A stretch of 50,547 nt of DNA from contig JAQBNO010000011.1 in assembly GCA_028288485.1 (NCBI GenBank), positions 1-50,547 on the forward strand. The letters are read 5' to 3'. Position 1 is the first letter of the stretch. Every line of letters starts with the position of its first letter. The notes under the pieces were generated by a model. That model ran no database searches, was not told the origin of the DNA, and saw nothing but the letters and a program-made list of their open reading frames with translations. A program made the translations under genes and the position numbers. This stretch comes from Segetibacter sp. (GTDB lineage: Bacteria; Bacteroidota; Bacteroidia; Chitinophagales; Chitinophagaceae). Shown in pieces: positions 26,662 through 36,900 of this stretch.

Positions 26662-26761
26662 CCATTGTTTATATTTTTGTTGAGGTAGTTTAAAAAATTG
26701 GTTTTGGTTGTTTATGCAACTAATTATTTTATTTACTACCTTTATAAGATAAATTATACGT

Positions 26762-27940
26762 ATGCAGGAAGCTTATATAGTGGCAGGTTATCGAACTGCT
26801 GTTACAAAAAGTAAAAGAGGTGGATTTCGTTTTACCCGTCCTGATGACCTTGCCATTGAGGTGATTAAAGGCCTGATGGCGTCGCTGCCACAACTGGAAG
26901 CAAAAAGGGTAGACGATGTTATTGTGGGAAATGCAGTGCCTGAAGCAGAGCAGGGGTTACAGGTTGGTCGTATAATCGCAGCGCGGGCGCTTGGATACGA
27001 TACACCAGGAATGACTGTAAACAGGTATTGTGCAAGCGGACTTGAAACCATATCAATAGCTACGGCCAAAATCAGGATGGGGATAGCTGATTGTATTATC
27101 GCCGGCGGCGTTGAAAGTATGAGTATGGTTCCAACGGCGGGATGGAAGACGGTACCTGCATTCTCTATCGCTTCTGATGAGCCGGATTATTATTTAAATA
27201 TGGGCCTTACAGCCGAAGCTGTGGCGAAAGAATATAAAGTGAGCCGCCAGGACCAGGATGAATATAGTTATAAATCACATCAAAAAGCAATAAAGGCAAT
27301 AGAGTGCGGCTATTTTCAACCGGGCATACTGCCGATAAATGTTGAACAGGTTTACCTGGATGAAAAAGGCAAAAAGCAGAGGAAAACCTACGTAGTAGAT
27401 ACCGATGAAGGCCCTCGGGCTGATACAAGTTTAGATGCATTGGCTAAATTGAAGCCCGCTTTTGCTGCAGGTGGAGTAGTAACGGCAGGTAACTCTTCCC
27501 AAACGAGCGATGGGGCAAGCTTTGTAATTGTTATGAGTGAAAAAATGGTTAATGAATTGGCGCTAAAACCCATCGGCAGACTGGTAGCTTGTGCAAATGC
27601 TGGTGTCAACCCGCGAATTATGGGAATTGGACCGGTGGCTGCAGTGCCGAAAGTGTTAAAGGCTGCAGGTATCAACTTAAGTGAGATGGAACTGGTAGAA
27701 TTAAATGAAGCCTTTGCGTCACAGGCATTAGCAGTCATCAGGGAGTTGAACATGGATCCTTCTCTTGTCAACATTAATGGCGGCGCTATTGCCCTGGGGC
27801 ATCCCCTCGGTTGTACGGGGACTAAGCTCACAGTTCAGATCTTAAACGATTTGAAGCGGCTGAACAAAAAATATGGAATGGTAACCGCGTGTGTTGGAGG
27901 CGGTCAAGGCATTGCGGGGATAATTGAAAATTTAAGCTAG
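26762..27940 (+). CDS. fadA: Acetyl-CoA C-acyltransferase (thiolase)
   Basis: 392 residues. Complete thiolase: nucleophile C90 in NRYCASGLE, H347 in GGAIALGHPLGCTG and C377 in CVGGGQG, plus the GGVESMS and NEAFA motifs. It cleaves 3-ketoacyl-CoA in fatty-acid beta-oxidation or works in the reverse direction to build acetoacetyl-CoA. The AVTKSKRGGFRFTRPDD N-terminus is the type seen in FadA-like acyltransferases of Bacteroidota, often next to a FadB-type enzyme, but here the gene stands alone. The symbol is therefore provisional. Confidence 0.92.
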   Translation: MQEAYIVAGYRTAVTKSKRGGFRFTRPDDLAIEVIKGLMASLPQLEAKRVDDVIVGNAVPEAEQGLQVGRIIAARALGYDTPGMTVNRYCASGLETISIATAKIRMGIADCIIAGGVESMSMVPTAGWKTVPAFSIASDEPDYYLNMGLTAEAVAKEYKVSRQDQDEYSYKSHQKAIKAIECGYFQPGILPINVEQVYLDEKGKKQRKTYVVDTDEGPRADTSLDALAKLKPAFAAGGVVTAGNSSQTSDGASFVIVMSEKMVNELALKPIGRLVACANAGVNPRIMGIGPVAAVPKVLKAAGINLSEMELVELNEAFASQALAVIRELNMDPSLVNINGGAIALGHPLGCTGTKLTVQILNDLKRLNKKYGMVTACVGGGQGIAGIIENLS

Positions 27941-28054
27941 AAACAGGGGTGTAGGTATCCAGAATGATTTTGAGGAGATAATTTATTACCGCGCGAATTT
28001 TTCCTCGTGAAATTGTAAACGGAATTTTTTGTTACCGGCGGTATAACTGTTATC

Positions 28055-28085
28055 GCACTTTGCTTGCGACGCTCCGTTTACCAGT
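28055..28085 (+). repeat. Dispersed intergenic repeat, copy 6
   Basis: GCTTGCGACGCTCCGTT at 28062-28078, identical to the core at 16711-16727. Confidence 0.7.
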
Positions 28086-28242
28086 ATTAATTCTATTGAC
28101 CAATTTGGAGACTTTTAACCTGGTTATAGCATAAGGCCGAATAAGCAAAATAGAAGCGCAAAAGATGAACGTACCGCGACGTTTCGACAGGCTTAGGGTA
28201 AACCGCCCCTGCTATCAAAAAGTTCATTTGAAACCCTTCGGT

Positions 28243-28268
28243 GCATCGAGGCAACGATGTTTAATACT
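28243..28268 (-). repeat. Dispersed intergenic repeat, copy 7
   Basis: GCAACGATGTTTAAT at 28251-28265 is the exact reverse complement of ATTAAACATCGTTGC, found at 43228-43242 and 47968-47982. Confidence 0.6.
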
Positions 28269-28379
28269 TGCCCAAATGCTGGTCACAAAAAGATTACTAT
28301 ACAGCAGGAGTTCTGTTATCCTTCAGCACTCAAATATTCATATTTCCTCCAAATCAACAATCAGCAAAAAATACGGGTT

Positions 28380-29423
28380 CTATTTGGCTTCCAACGTAAA
28401 GCCGATAGTTGTACCTATATCGGGCTTACTTCGTACATGAATTGTTTGTCCGTGCGCCTCAATTATATGTTTGCAAATGGCAAGACCTAAGCCTGTGCCC
28501 CCGATATCCCTGCTTCTGCCGGCGTCGGTGCGGTAGAACCGTTCAAAAATTCTCGGAAGATGCTCTTCCGAAATACCAATTCCGTCGTCACTTATTTCAA
28601 TAAGTACGTGTTTTCCATCGGTTTTATAAATGCTGGCAACAATATGACCATTTTCTTTTCCAAACTTTGTTGAGTTGCTTACAATATTAATGATCACCTG
28701 CTTGATCTTTTCTTTGTCACCAAAAACTACAACAGTTTGGTCGCATCCTTTTTTAATGGTGCATTTTATATTCCTTCCGGCAGTTTTTATTGAAAGCGAT
28801 TCATATACTTCCTTTATCAGGTCCTGGATAATAAAGTTTACTTTATATAATGGTTGTTCTCCACTTTCAAGTTTAGTTATTTCATCAAGATCACTTACCA
28901 AAGTAACCATCCGGTCTACATTACGTGCAGCATTTTCCAGGAATTTTTTGCTCACGTCCTTGTTTTCTATCGCTCCATCAAGCAATGTGTCTACATATCC
29001 CTGTATAGCAAAAATGGGCGTTTTAAACTCATGAGCAAGGTTTTGAAGAAATTCTTTTCGATACGCTTCGTTGCTCTTTAAAACTTCAATTTCCTTTTTT
29101 TGCTGGATAGCCCAATTTTCCACATCTTCCCTTACTTCGTCTATACTTTTTTGCGGTAATATATATTTGTAATAAGTCTCTTCACGCCGCGAAGCCTTTG
29201 TTTGGTAAATAAACTTATAAATAAGTTTGATCTTCCTGTAAATAAAGCGTTCAAGCGTAAATTTGATAAGAAGAAAGCTGCCGGAAAAAATAATTACAAA
29301 AACAATTAAAGCTACCCACCATTTAGGATGCATAATAAAATACCCGGCCGTAATAGGTACAGAAAGTATTGCTGCAGTATATAAGGAAAGTTGTTGGGGA
29401 CTGAGATTTTTAGTTGCGAGCAT
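28380..29423 (-). CDS. PhoR-type sensor histidine kinase
   Basis: 347 residues. Two N-terminal transmembrane helices (about 12-30 and 36-55) with almost no periplasmic loop, a linker, then the HisKA H-box FLQNLAHEFKTPIFAIQGY with phospho-acceptor H131, and an HATPase domain with N-box IINIVSNSTKFG, G1 DDGIGI, F-box IFERFYR and G2 GGTGLGLAI. The missing sensory loop suggests it senses within the membrane or through a partner. The response-regulator gene is just upstream (46 bases), so they form one operon and presumably one signalling pair. Resemblance to PhoR of Bacteroidota is good, but phosphate sensing is not demonstrated by the context. Confidence 0.93.
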   Translation of the reverse strand: MLATKNLSPQQLSLYTAAILSVPITAGYFIMHPKWWVALIVFVIIFSGSFLLIKFTLERFIYRKIKLIYKFIYQTKASRREETYYKYILPQKSIDEVREDVENWAIQQKKEIEVLKSNEAYRKEFLQNLAHEFKTPIFAIQGYVDTLLDGAIENKDVSKKFLENAARNVDRMVTLVSDLDEITKLESGEQPLYKVNFIIQDLIKEVYESLSIKTAGRNIKCTIKKGCDQTVVVFGDKEKIKQVIINIVSNSTKFGKENGHIVASIYKTDGKHVLIEISDDGIGISEEHLPRIFERFYRTDAGRSRDIGGTGLGLAICKHIIEAHGQTIHVRSKPDIGTTIGFTLEAK

Positions 29424-29469
29424 CAGGGCTATGTGTTAAAGCTGGAGAATCAAATGCAACGATAGGTTT

Positions 29470-30153
29470 TTAATCCTGCATTTCAAATTTGTAGCCTACA
29501 CCTTTAACAGTGGTGATACAATCAATGCCCAGTTTTTGCCTGATCTTTCGAATATGAACATCTATGGTTCTGTCTCCTACAATAACCTCGGCTCCCCACA
29601 CCTGGCTTAGAATTTCATTCCGTAAAAATACCCGTCCTGGTTTCGACGCAAGAAGATACAGTAATTCAAATTCCTTTTTGGCAAGAATAACATCGTTGCC
29701 GTTTAAAATCACCATAAACTTTTCAGGGTCTATCACCATATTCCCCAGTTTTAGTGATTTACCGTCTTCTTTATTCAGCCGGCGGAATATCGCATTTACA
29801 CGACTCACTAATACTTTTGGGCTAATTGGTTTGTTAACATAATCATCAGCGCCTGTTTCCAAACCTTTGATTTGCGAAGATTCATCGTTAAGGGCAGTCA
29901 AAAAAATGATCAACGTATCATTGTATTCCTGTTGCGAACGCAGGTTTTTACACACTTCCACACCATTCATTTTAGGCATCATGATATCAAGAATAACAAG
30001 GTGCGGCTTAAAAAAGCTCACTTTTTCCAGTGCTTCAATTCCATTCTTTGCGGTTAATATTTCGTATCCTTCTTTTGAAAGGTTATAAGATATTATTTCA
30101 AGGATATCAAGTTCGTCATCAACAATCAAAACCTTTTTAGAATTCGGATCCAT
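29470..30153 (-). CDS. OmpR/PhoB-family response regulator
   Basis: 227 residues from the ATG at 30153 (a TTG at 30159 is also in frame). The receiver domain has VLIVDDELDIL, phospho-acceptor D56 in LVILDIMMPKMNG, T in FLTAL and the lysine in VNKPISPK. The C-terminal winged helix is of OmpR type (RNEILSQVWG, DRTIDVHIRKIRQKL, TVKGVGYKF). It is followed by its kinase gene. It is expected to bind direct-repeat operators as a phosphorylated dimer; no pho box was identified in this window. Confidence 0.94.
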   Translation of the reverse strand: MDPNSKKVLIVDDELDILEIISYNLSKEGYEILTAKNGIEALEKVSFFKPHLVILDIMMPKMNGVEVCKNLRSQQEYNDTLIIFLTALNDESSQIKGLETGADDYVNKPISPKVLVSRVNAIFRRLNKEDGKSLKLGNMVIDPEKFMVILNGNDVILAKKEFELLYLLASKPGRVFLRNEILSQVWGAEVIVGDRTIDVHIRKIRQKLGIDCITTVKGVGYKFEMQD

Positions 30154-30307
30154 TAACAAAATTTACACAAATTTAATTTTATGGGTTGCCGAAAACTGTA
30201 CTATGCCATTATTTAATTGTTAAGTCCTTGTTTATACTTTAGTTAAATGAAACCTTAAAGAAGAATAGCGGTCATATTAAAACCCGCTTTGGTAGTATTT
30301 TTGCTCA

Positions 30308-32479
30308 ATGATCTCAAGTATGATGAAATTTACATTGTTTTTATTTATTGTAGTACTCTCGGTTGATGGTTTAGCTCAATCTAAACCTGCTATTCCGCTT
30401 ATGAGAAGAATTTTTCATGAGAACATCGACAAGAACCAGAAATGGATAGACAAGCTGGATAGAAAGGAAGACAATAAATTTAATGCAAGTTCAGATACAG
30501 ATATCAATCTCCAGATTAACTATACATTATTTAAGAAAGTTGATGACCTTCAAACTGCGATAGAGTTAGATAGTTCATTGGATGCGAACGGAAAGATTAA
30601 ATTTCTCCGAGGTTTACATGAAGCTTTGGGTGCTTACGAAAGCGGTTACAGGCTAAAGGAATTAAAAGGAGAACAACTTCCTGAACTTATTAGTGCATTT
30701 CAGGACGCAATGAACCTTGAAAATAAAAAAGCCTCTATTGCACCTATCATAACTAACAACGATCCAGAAATCGGAGAAATTTTGGTAAAATGTTTTCCAT
30801 TTCTGAAAAATAAAGGGATTGGTGAAAGTAAGGAAGTGCTTCTCTTAAAAACTGCTGATAAGTATCCCCGCAAAATCCTACCCATCTTAAGGGCAAATCC
30901 TGATGCTACTTTTACCGACAGTTTATTAAGAATTGTTGCAAAAACACAACAGGAAGATATATATACGTATGCACAGTCTACTAATACCCCGTTAGGTAGA
31001 AAAATTCAGGAGATTGACGATCCCCTCATAAAAACAATTGCTCGTTTGGCAAATATGAAGGAAGGAAGGATGTATTTTCCATTTCTCGATAATTTATATA
31101 AGGGGAAGATAACAATTGATGAAATTGAAAAGAGCAGGGACGATATATATAGATATTATAAATTGCTCGTTACTACCCAGATTGATTATGCCGACCGGGT
31201 GCGCAGGCGTGATACCCCTATGGCGATGGAAGCTTTAACTAATATGTTAAGGCAAAAGGCAGTGGAAGAATTTGTAAATGTTATAAATGGTCTTCATGAC
31301 GAGCCTGACAATGTTCGGATGAAAAAAGTAGAGCCGTTAAGTGCGGAGGAGTTATACTATTTGTGTGTGATGGCAGAAACAGAGATATATACCAGCAGCT
31401 ACCTGAAGGTTTACGACCGTATTTTTCAAAGAATGAAAAATCCTAATAGCGACTCTCTTTTAATCAGTGTAAATTTTGATCATTTTAAGAAGTTTATTAA
31501 AATGGCGGCCAATTATAATACCCTTAATGATTTTGTAAAAAGGATGGATAAAGGGAACGCTGAAATTTTGATGGGTGCTTTCGCGGGAGGGTTAGAGCGT
31601 ACGGCAAGCCTCGAAGATGCAGTAGATGTTGCGGACAGTTATGCAAGTATTTCTGACAAACATCTGCGCCGGTTGATCCTTGAAACAGTTCAGTCAAACG
31701 TTACTCAACAAACAAGAGATGCTAATAAACGCGGTTTAGCTATTTACGACTTATTAAATAACATTTTCCAAAGCCTTGACTCATCCTCGCAAATTGATAT
31801 TTCTGCCAAATTCGGGATCCCTCCAATTTATACTGTTAAAAACAGCTCGTTGAAAAACGAGGAAGGTAAAATAATAGTGCAGCAATTTTTTTATGGCGAC
31901 AAAGATGGAGCTTATATTTTCAACCTGTTCAAAGCAGCCTACGCGAGTTCAGGATGGAAGGTCGTAACCAAGCCTGAATGGATTGAGGTAAGTTCAACAA
32001 AAGGAGTACCTGTAATAATTTATGCGAACAAACCCTTAGATGAAACCGAGGGTTTAGATGAAAAAGCCCAGGCGAGTTTAGAGGATTATCTTAACGAAAA
32101 GGATCTTAGCCCTACAATAGTTATTCACCGCGGACATAGTTACCACGTATCTTCTACCATTAAGCAACTATTTCCTACGTCAAAAGTAGTGTTGTTAGGT
32201 AGTTGTGGTGGTTACCAGAATATTAATAAAGTATTGTCTATTTGTCCTGAAGCGCATATTATAGCGAGTAAGCAAGTAGGTAGCGGAACCGTTAATGGTC
32301 CCATGATCATGAGCATAACCGAAACATTACGGCAGGGGAAAGACTTAAACTGGCCGCAGCTCTGGAAAAGTCTTGGAAAGCAACTGAAGAAGAATGATCT
32401 GTTCGAAGATTACGTTCCGCCCTATAAGAACCTTGGTGCACTTTTTATTATGGCTTACAATAGAGTAATGGAAGGGTAA
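30308..32479 (+). CDS. Secreted protein with candidate caspase-like (clan CD) C-terminal domain
   Basis: 723 residues. Signal peptide after a short N-terminal extension (start at ATG 30308, with alternative ATGs at 30320 and 30323; cleavage near GLAQ). Residues ~25-540 are almost all helical with no named repeat that I can fix by eye. From about 590 the character changes to alternating strands and helices: TIVIHRGHSYHV (H607, H610), a helix, then KVVLLGSCGGYQNI (C633), and IIASKQVGSGTVNGPMI. A strand ending in H-x-G-H-like and the next strand ending in S-C-G are the catalytic His/Cys positions of caspase, gingipain and CHAT folds. I infer a possible cysteine protease or a catalytically related scaffold in the periplasm. 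I do not recognise a named family. Confidence 0.8.
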   Translation: MISSMMKFTLFLFIVVLSVDGLAQSKPAIPLMRRIFHENIDKNQKWIDKLDRKEDNKFNASSDTDINLQINYTLFKKVDDLQTAIELDSSLDANGKIKFLRGLHEALGAYESGYRLKELKGEQLPELISAFQDAMNLENKKASIAPIITNNDPEIGEILVKCFPFLKNKGIGESKEVLLLKTADKYPRKILPILRANPDATFTDSLLRIVAKTQQEDIYTYAQSTNTPLGRKIQEIDDPLIKTIARLANMKEGRMYFPFLDNLYKGKITIDEIEKSRDDIYRYYKLLVTTQIDYADRVRRRDTPMAMEALTNMLRQKAVEEFVNVINGLHDEPDNVRMKKVEPLSAEELYYLCVMAETEIYTSSYLKVYDRIFQRMKNPNSDSLLISVNFDHFKKFIKMAANYNTLNDFVKRMDKGNAEILMGAFAGGLERTASLEDAVDVADSYASISDKHLRRLILETVQSNVTQQTRDANKRGLAIYDLLNNIFQSLDSSSQIDISAKFGIPPIYTVKNSSLKNEEGKIIVQQFFYGDKDGAYIFNLFKAAYASSGWKVVTKPEWIEVSSTKGVPVIIYANKPLDETEGLDEKAQASLEDYLNEKDLSPTIVIHRGHSYHVSSTIKQLFPTSKVVLLGSCGGYQNINKVLSICPEAHIIASKQVGSGTVNGPMIMSITETLRQGKDLNWPQLWKSLGKQLKKNDLFEDYVPPYKNLGALFIMAYNRVMEG

Positions 32480-32499
32480 AATTTAAAAAGTTTTTTTGT

Positions 32500-32530
32500 A
32501 GAGCTGCTGAAAGGCAGCTCTCTTTATTTA
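32500..32530 (+). terminator. Terminator of the caspase-like gene
   Basis: AGAGCTGC (32500-32507), TGAAAG loop, GCAGCTCT (32514-32521), then CTTTATTT. Confidence 0.8.
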
Positions 32531-32565
32531 AGCGTTTACTTCGTTAGTAATATTTTTGCAGTCTT

Positions 32566-34374
32566 ATGTCCGATGCAGTAAAAAAAAAGGTTTTTGATTT
32601 TTCTTTATTAAAGAGGGTTTTTCAATTTGTACGTCCTTACAATAAATATTTAATCATAAGTATTGTACTTTCTGTTTTGTTGGCCGTATTTGCTCCTGTC
32701 AGGCCCTATTTAATTAATCTTACGGTCGACGTAGCTACTGGCAAGCCGGTTCACATGCCCGAATGGTTGCGACTCGCTTTGTTTAATTCCGATTTATCCG
32801 ATGCAACACGGTTTATTATTGCAGTCACCATTTTCCAGGTAGTGTTTATTTTTATCGAAACCACTTTCAGGTTTATCTTTTCTTTTCTTACTGCATGGTT
32901 AGGCCAGAGTGTAGTAAAAGATATCAGGGTTACCGTGTATAAAAAGGTGATGAGCTTAAATCTTTCCCAGTTCGATAAAACGCCCATAGGTACTTTAACA
33001 ACGCGAACGATTAATGATATCGAAAGTATCAACGATATTTTTGCCGATGGTTTGATCCCGATAATTTCCGATCTGTTATCCATCATATTTACACTTGCCA
33101 TTATGTTTGTCATGGATTGGAAGCTGACGCTTATAAGTCTTATACCATTCCCGGTTTTAATAATAGCAACCTACTATTTTAAAGAAAGTGTAAATCGCTC
33201 TTTCATGCGAGTTAGAAATGCGGTATCAGCATTAAACGCTTTTGTACAGGAGCATATAACAGGAATGCAAATCGTGCAGGCATTTGCTGCAGAAGATAGA
33301 GAGTTCGACAAGTTTAAGAAGATTAATAAGGAGCACCGCAATGCCAACATTCATGCAATTTTCGCTTACTCCATATTCTTTCCTGTTGTGGAAGTTGTGC
33401 TTGCGGTGAGCATGGGTTTGCTGGTTTGGTGGATTGCCGGTAATGCATTAGATGCAGGTTTGCTGGTTGCTTTCATTCTATACCTCAACCAGATCTTTCG
33501 CCCCCTGCGGGTGATTGCCGATAAATTTAACGTAATCCAAATGGGAATGGTAGCAAGCGAAAGGGTGTTTAAAGTGCTTGATAATCCCGATGTAATTACT
33601 TCTGAGGGAAACTACGCGCCAGCCACAATAACAGGAAAAGTTGAATTTAAAAACGTGTGGTTTGCTTATATAAAAGAGCAGTATGTTCTTAAAAACATTT
33701 CATTTACAGCGCAGCCTGGCGAAACGATCGCACTTGTTGGCCATACCGGTAGTGGAAAAACTTCTATCATTAGCCTCCTTAACCGTTTATATCATATTCA
33801 GAAAGGCGAAATTAAAATAGACGACGTTAAGGTTGACGATTATAAACTGGATGTTCTACGTAGCAGGATTGGCGTGGTTTTGCAGGACGTATTTCTTTTC
33901 TCAGGAAGTGTTCTTGAAAATATTACGCTTCGAAATACTTCCATATCAAAAGAACAGGTGATCGAAGCAGCTAAAATGATAGGCGTTCATGATTTTATCA
34001 TGAGTTTGCCAGGCGGTTACGATTATAACGTAATGGAAAGAGGAAGTACCTTAAGCCTCGGCCAGCGCCAGTTATTAAGTTTTATCCGCGCTCTGCTATA
34101 TAATCCTTCTATCCTTATCCTCGACGAAGCGACGTCTTCTATAGATACAGAAAGTGAAGCATTAATTCAGCAGGCGATAGACAAACTTATAGCCGGAAGA
34201 ACTTCGATTGTTATTGCCCACCGGTTGTCAACTATCCGAAAGGCAAGTAAGATAATTGTAATGGATAAGGGCGAACTTAAAGAAATAGGGTCACACACCG
34301 AACTCTTGGCAAAAGGAGGTTTTTATGCTAATTTGCATAACATGCAGTTAGAGAAAAAACATGTGTACGCCTAA
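32566..34374 (+). CDS. ABC exporter, fused membrane and ATPase domains
   Basis: 602 residues. Six transmembrane helices in the first ~320 residues, then an ATPase domain with Walker A GHTGSGKTS, a Q-loop (IGVVLQDVFLFSG), the signature TLSLGQRQ (canonical LSGGQ; the first glycine is L here, a variant seen in related exporters), Walker B SILILDEATSSID and the H-switch IVIAHRLST. The half-transporter dimerises in the inner membrane. Layout and length fit the MsbA/multidrug/lipid exporter group. The -7-like box TATTTTTG lies just before the ATG, and a terminator separates it from the gene upstream. Confidence 0.94.
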   Translation: MSDAVKKKVFDFSLLKRVFQFVRPYNKYLIISIVLSVLLAVFAPVRPYLINLTVDVATGKPVHMPEWLRLALFNSDLSDATRFIIAVTIFQVVFIFIETTFRFIFSFLTAWLGQSVVKDIRVTVYKKVMSLNLSQFDKTPIGTLTTRTINDIESINDIFADGLIPIISDLLSIIFTLAIMFVMDWKLTLISLIPFPVLIIATYYFKESVNRSFMRVRNAVSALNAFVQEHITGMQIVQAFAAEDREFDKFKKINKEHRNANIHAIFAYSIFFPVVEVVLAVSMGLLVWWIAGNALDAGLLVAFILYLNQIFRPLRVIADKFNVIQMGMVASERVFKVLDNPDVITSEGNYAPATITGKVEFKNVWFAYIKEQYVLKNISFTAQPGETIALVGHTGSGKTSIISLLNRLYHIQKGEIKIDDVKVDDYKLDVLRSRIGVVLQDVFLFSGSVLENITLRNTSISKEQVIEAAKMIGVHDFIMSLPGGYDYNVMERGSTLSLGQRQLLSFIRALLYNPSILILDEATSSIDTESEALIQQAIDKLIAGRTSIVIAHRLSTIRKASKIIVMDKGELKEIGSHTELLAKGGFYANLHNMQLEKKHVYA

Positions 34375-34423
34375 CAGGTAATGAAGCACAGATTTATTTT
34401 TGGGACGAACAGAAGATTTCTAA

Positions 34424-34463
34424 TCGCCATCGTTGTGTCACTCACTTGTACTGTAATTTCTCT
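34424..34463 (+). repeat. Dispersed intergenic repeat, copy 8
   Basis: CATCGTTGTGTCACTCACTT at 34429-34448, continuing into GTACTGTAATTT. The 3' part (CACTTGTACTGTAA) is close to 43248-43262. Confidence 0.65.
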
Positions 34464-34527
34464 GCGCAGCGTTTAATCTCAAGGTATTATAAGCTTAGGA
34501 TAAAACAACCACTGCAAACGCATCAAA

Positions 34528-34710
34528 ATGAGCAATAACAAAAATTTGCTACAAGAACCATAGCCCGATTATGAGAAGGCGGAGATCGATTTGTTAAGAG
34601 ATGCATTAAAAAGAACTTACAAAGAGAGATTTTTAATGGCGACTACTTTGTACAAAGTACAACAAACAATGAAAAAGGCTACAATTACTCATTTCCCTTT
34701 TCATTCATAA
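34528..34710 (+). pseudogene. Decayed small partner gene of the nucleotidyltransferase
   Basis: From ATG 34528 the frame reads MSNNKNLLQEP, a TAG stop at 34561-34563, then continues without further stops: PDYEKAEIDLLRDALKRTYK, ERFLMATTLYKVQQTMKKAT, ending at TAA 34708. With the TAG read as a sense codon this is a 60-residue protein of the type that precedes Bacteroidota nucleotidyltransferase genes (helical, with R-T-Y-K-E-R-F and the LYKVQQTM segment). The reading frame after the stop is kept, so the nonsense mutation looks recent. The next gene starts 57 bases later and is also broken. Confidence 0.6.
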
Positions 34711-34767
34711 GCAGTCAGTACACCAGGCAATCCACTATGGTTAATACTTATTATCTTTCTTGAATTT

Positions 34768-35221
34768 GTGGATCAACGATTCGATTGTAGTGTTAAATAC
34801 ATTATGATTGGTGGGGATGCAACCAATGTTCACGGTTATCAAAGGTATACTGGTGACATCCATCTATGCACCGGAGATACAATCGAAAACAGAGCGGATG
34901 TAAGAAGAGCTTTTAGAGAATGTGAAATGGGAGACTATTATATGCTAGCAACAATGTAAATCGTTCGTGGCTTGACAAGCTTTAATCTAAACAATGGGTT
35001 GAAATTAAAGCTTGCTACTCCATGTAAAGGGGCTCGAAGGGTATTCTTTTGAGGAGTGTCTAAATATGTCTTCTAAGGCTGACATCGATGGCGTCATTGT
35101 CCGTTTCCCCCACCTTAATCACTTAATTGAATCTAAAAAAGCCACCACCCGGCCGAAAGACCAGATCGATGTTATTTATCTTGAAAAAATAAAAGAGCTT
35201 CTTAACCAGGATAACCTCTAA
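34768..35221 (+). pseudogene. Decayed MNT/AbiEii-like nucleotidyltransferase
   Basis: GTG start. Frame 1 gives VKYIMIGGDATNVHGYQRYT, then GDIHLC, the polymerase-beta-like nucleotidyltransferase motif (normally GGxAVNxHGxxRxTGDIDIW). At 34957-34959 a TAA interrupts it, the frame resumes as IVRGLTSFNLNNGLKLKL, and near 35005 a frameshift moves the match to the frame LLHVKGLEGYSFEECLNMSS, SKADIDGVIVRF, LNHLIESKKATTRPKDQIDV. So there is at least one nonsense mutation and one frameshift. The second catalytic aspartate (D-x-D/GDID) is H here. The ~7 residues expected between the start and VKYIMIGG are missing. The two-gene layout with the partner at 34528 resembles a type IV-like toxin-antitoxin arrangement, long dead. 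Confidence 0.75.
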
Positions 35222-35272
35222 TACTTTCATTCATTTTTCTGTTTCATATACAATTTTTTACTTTCCAAGTCA

Positions 35273-35280
35273 TATCTTTG
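35273..35280 (+). promoter_or_regulatory. Probable -7 box of the atp operon
   Basis: TATCTTTG, 19 bases before the atpB ATG; perfect TAnnTTTG. No good TTTG at the -33 position. Confidence 0.5.
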
Positions 35281-35299
35281 CCGCCAAAATGAATTAGGT

Positions 35300-36755
<1,456 letters not shown>

Positions 36756-36777
36756 TCAATACAATAGCACTAACTTA

Positions 36778-36886
36778 TTACTGCATCCTAGCACAGGGCG
36801 ACAGATGCAGTAATTAAACTTCGAGCCCCTGATGGGGCTTATAGAAAGAATTACTTCACGGTTTTAAAACACTCCCTTTAGGGAGT
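36778..36886 (+). promoter_or_regulatory. Three hairpins between atpE and atpF
   Basis: Hairpin 1: TTACTGCATC (36778-36787) with GATGCAGTAA (36804-36813). Hairpin 2: AGCCCC-TGAT-GGGGCT (36824-36839). Hairpin 3: ACTCCC-TTTA-GGGAGT (36871-36886), directly before GGAGGG (36887 region), a rare Shine-Dalgarno-like stretch 8-9 bases upstream of the atpF ATG. None has a long T tail, so I read them as mRNA 3'-end or stability and translation-tuning elements rather than full terminators. Confidence 0.55.
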
Positions 36887-36900
36887 TGGAGGGTCTACAT

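Larger units (their letters stand above)
27941..28379. other. Gene-free stretch between convergent genes, 439 bp
   Basis: Lies between the thiolase and the histidine kinase (convergent). It holds two repeat-family members in opposite orientation (28055-28085 and 28243-28268). Short plus-strand frames ending near 28440-28490 overlap the kinase antisense and are not called. No clear terminator hairpin was found. Confidence 0.55.

Noticed and set aside
32751-33113. 120-codon minus-strand frame within the ABC exporter
   Set aside because: Shadow frame opposite a long well-supported gene; no motifs.
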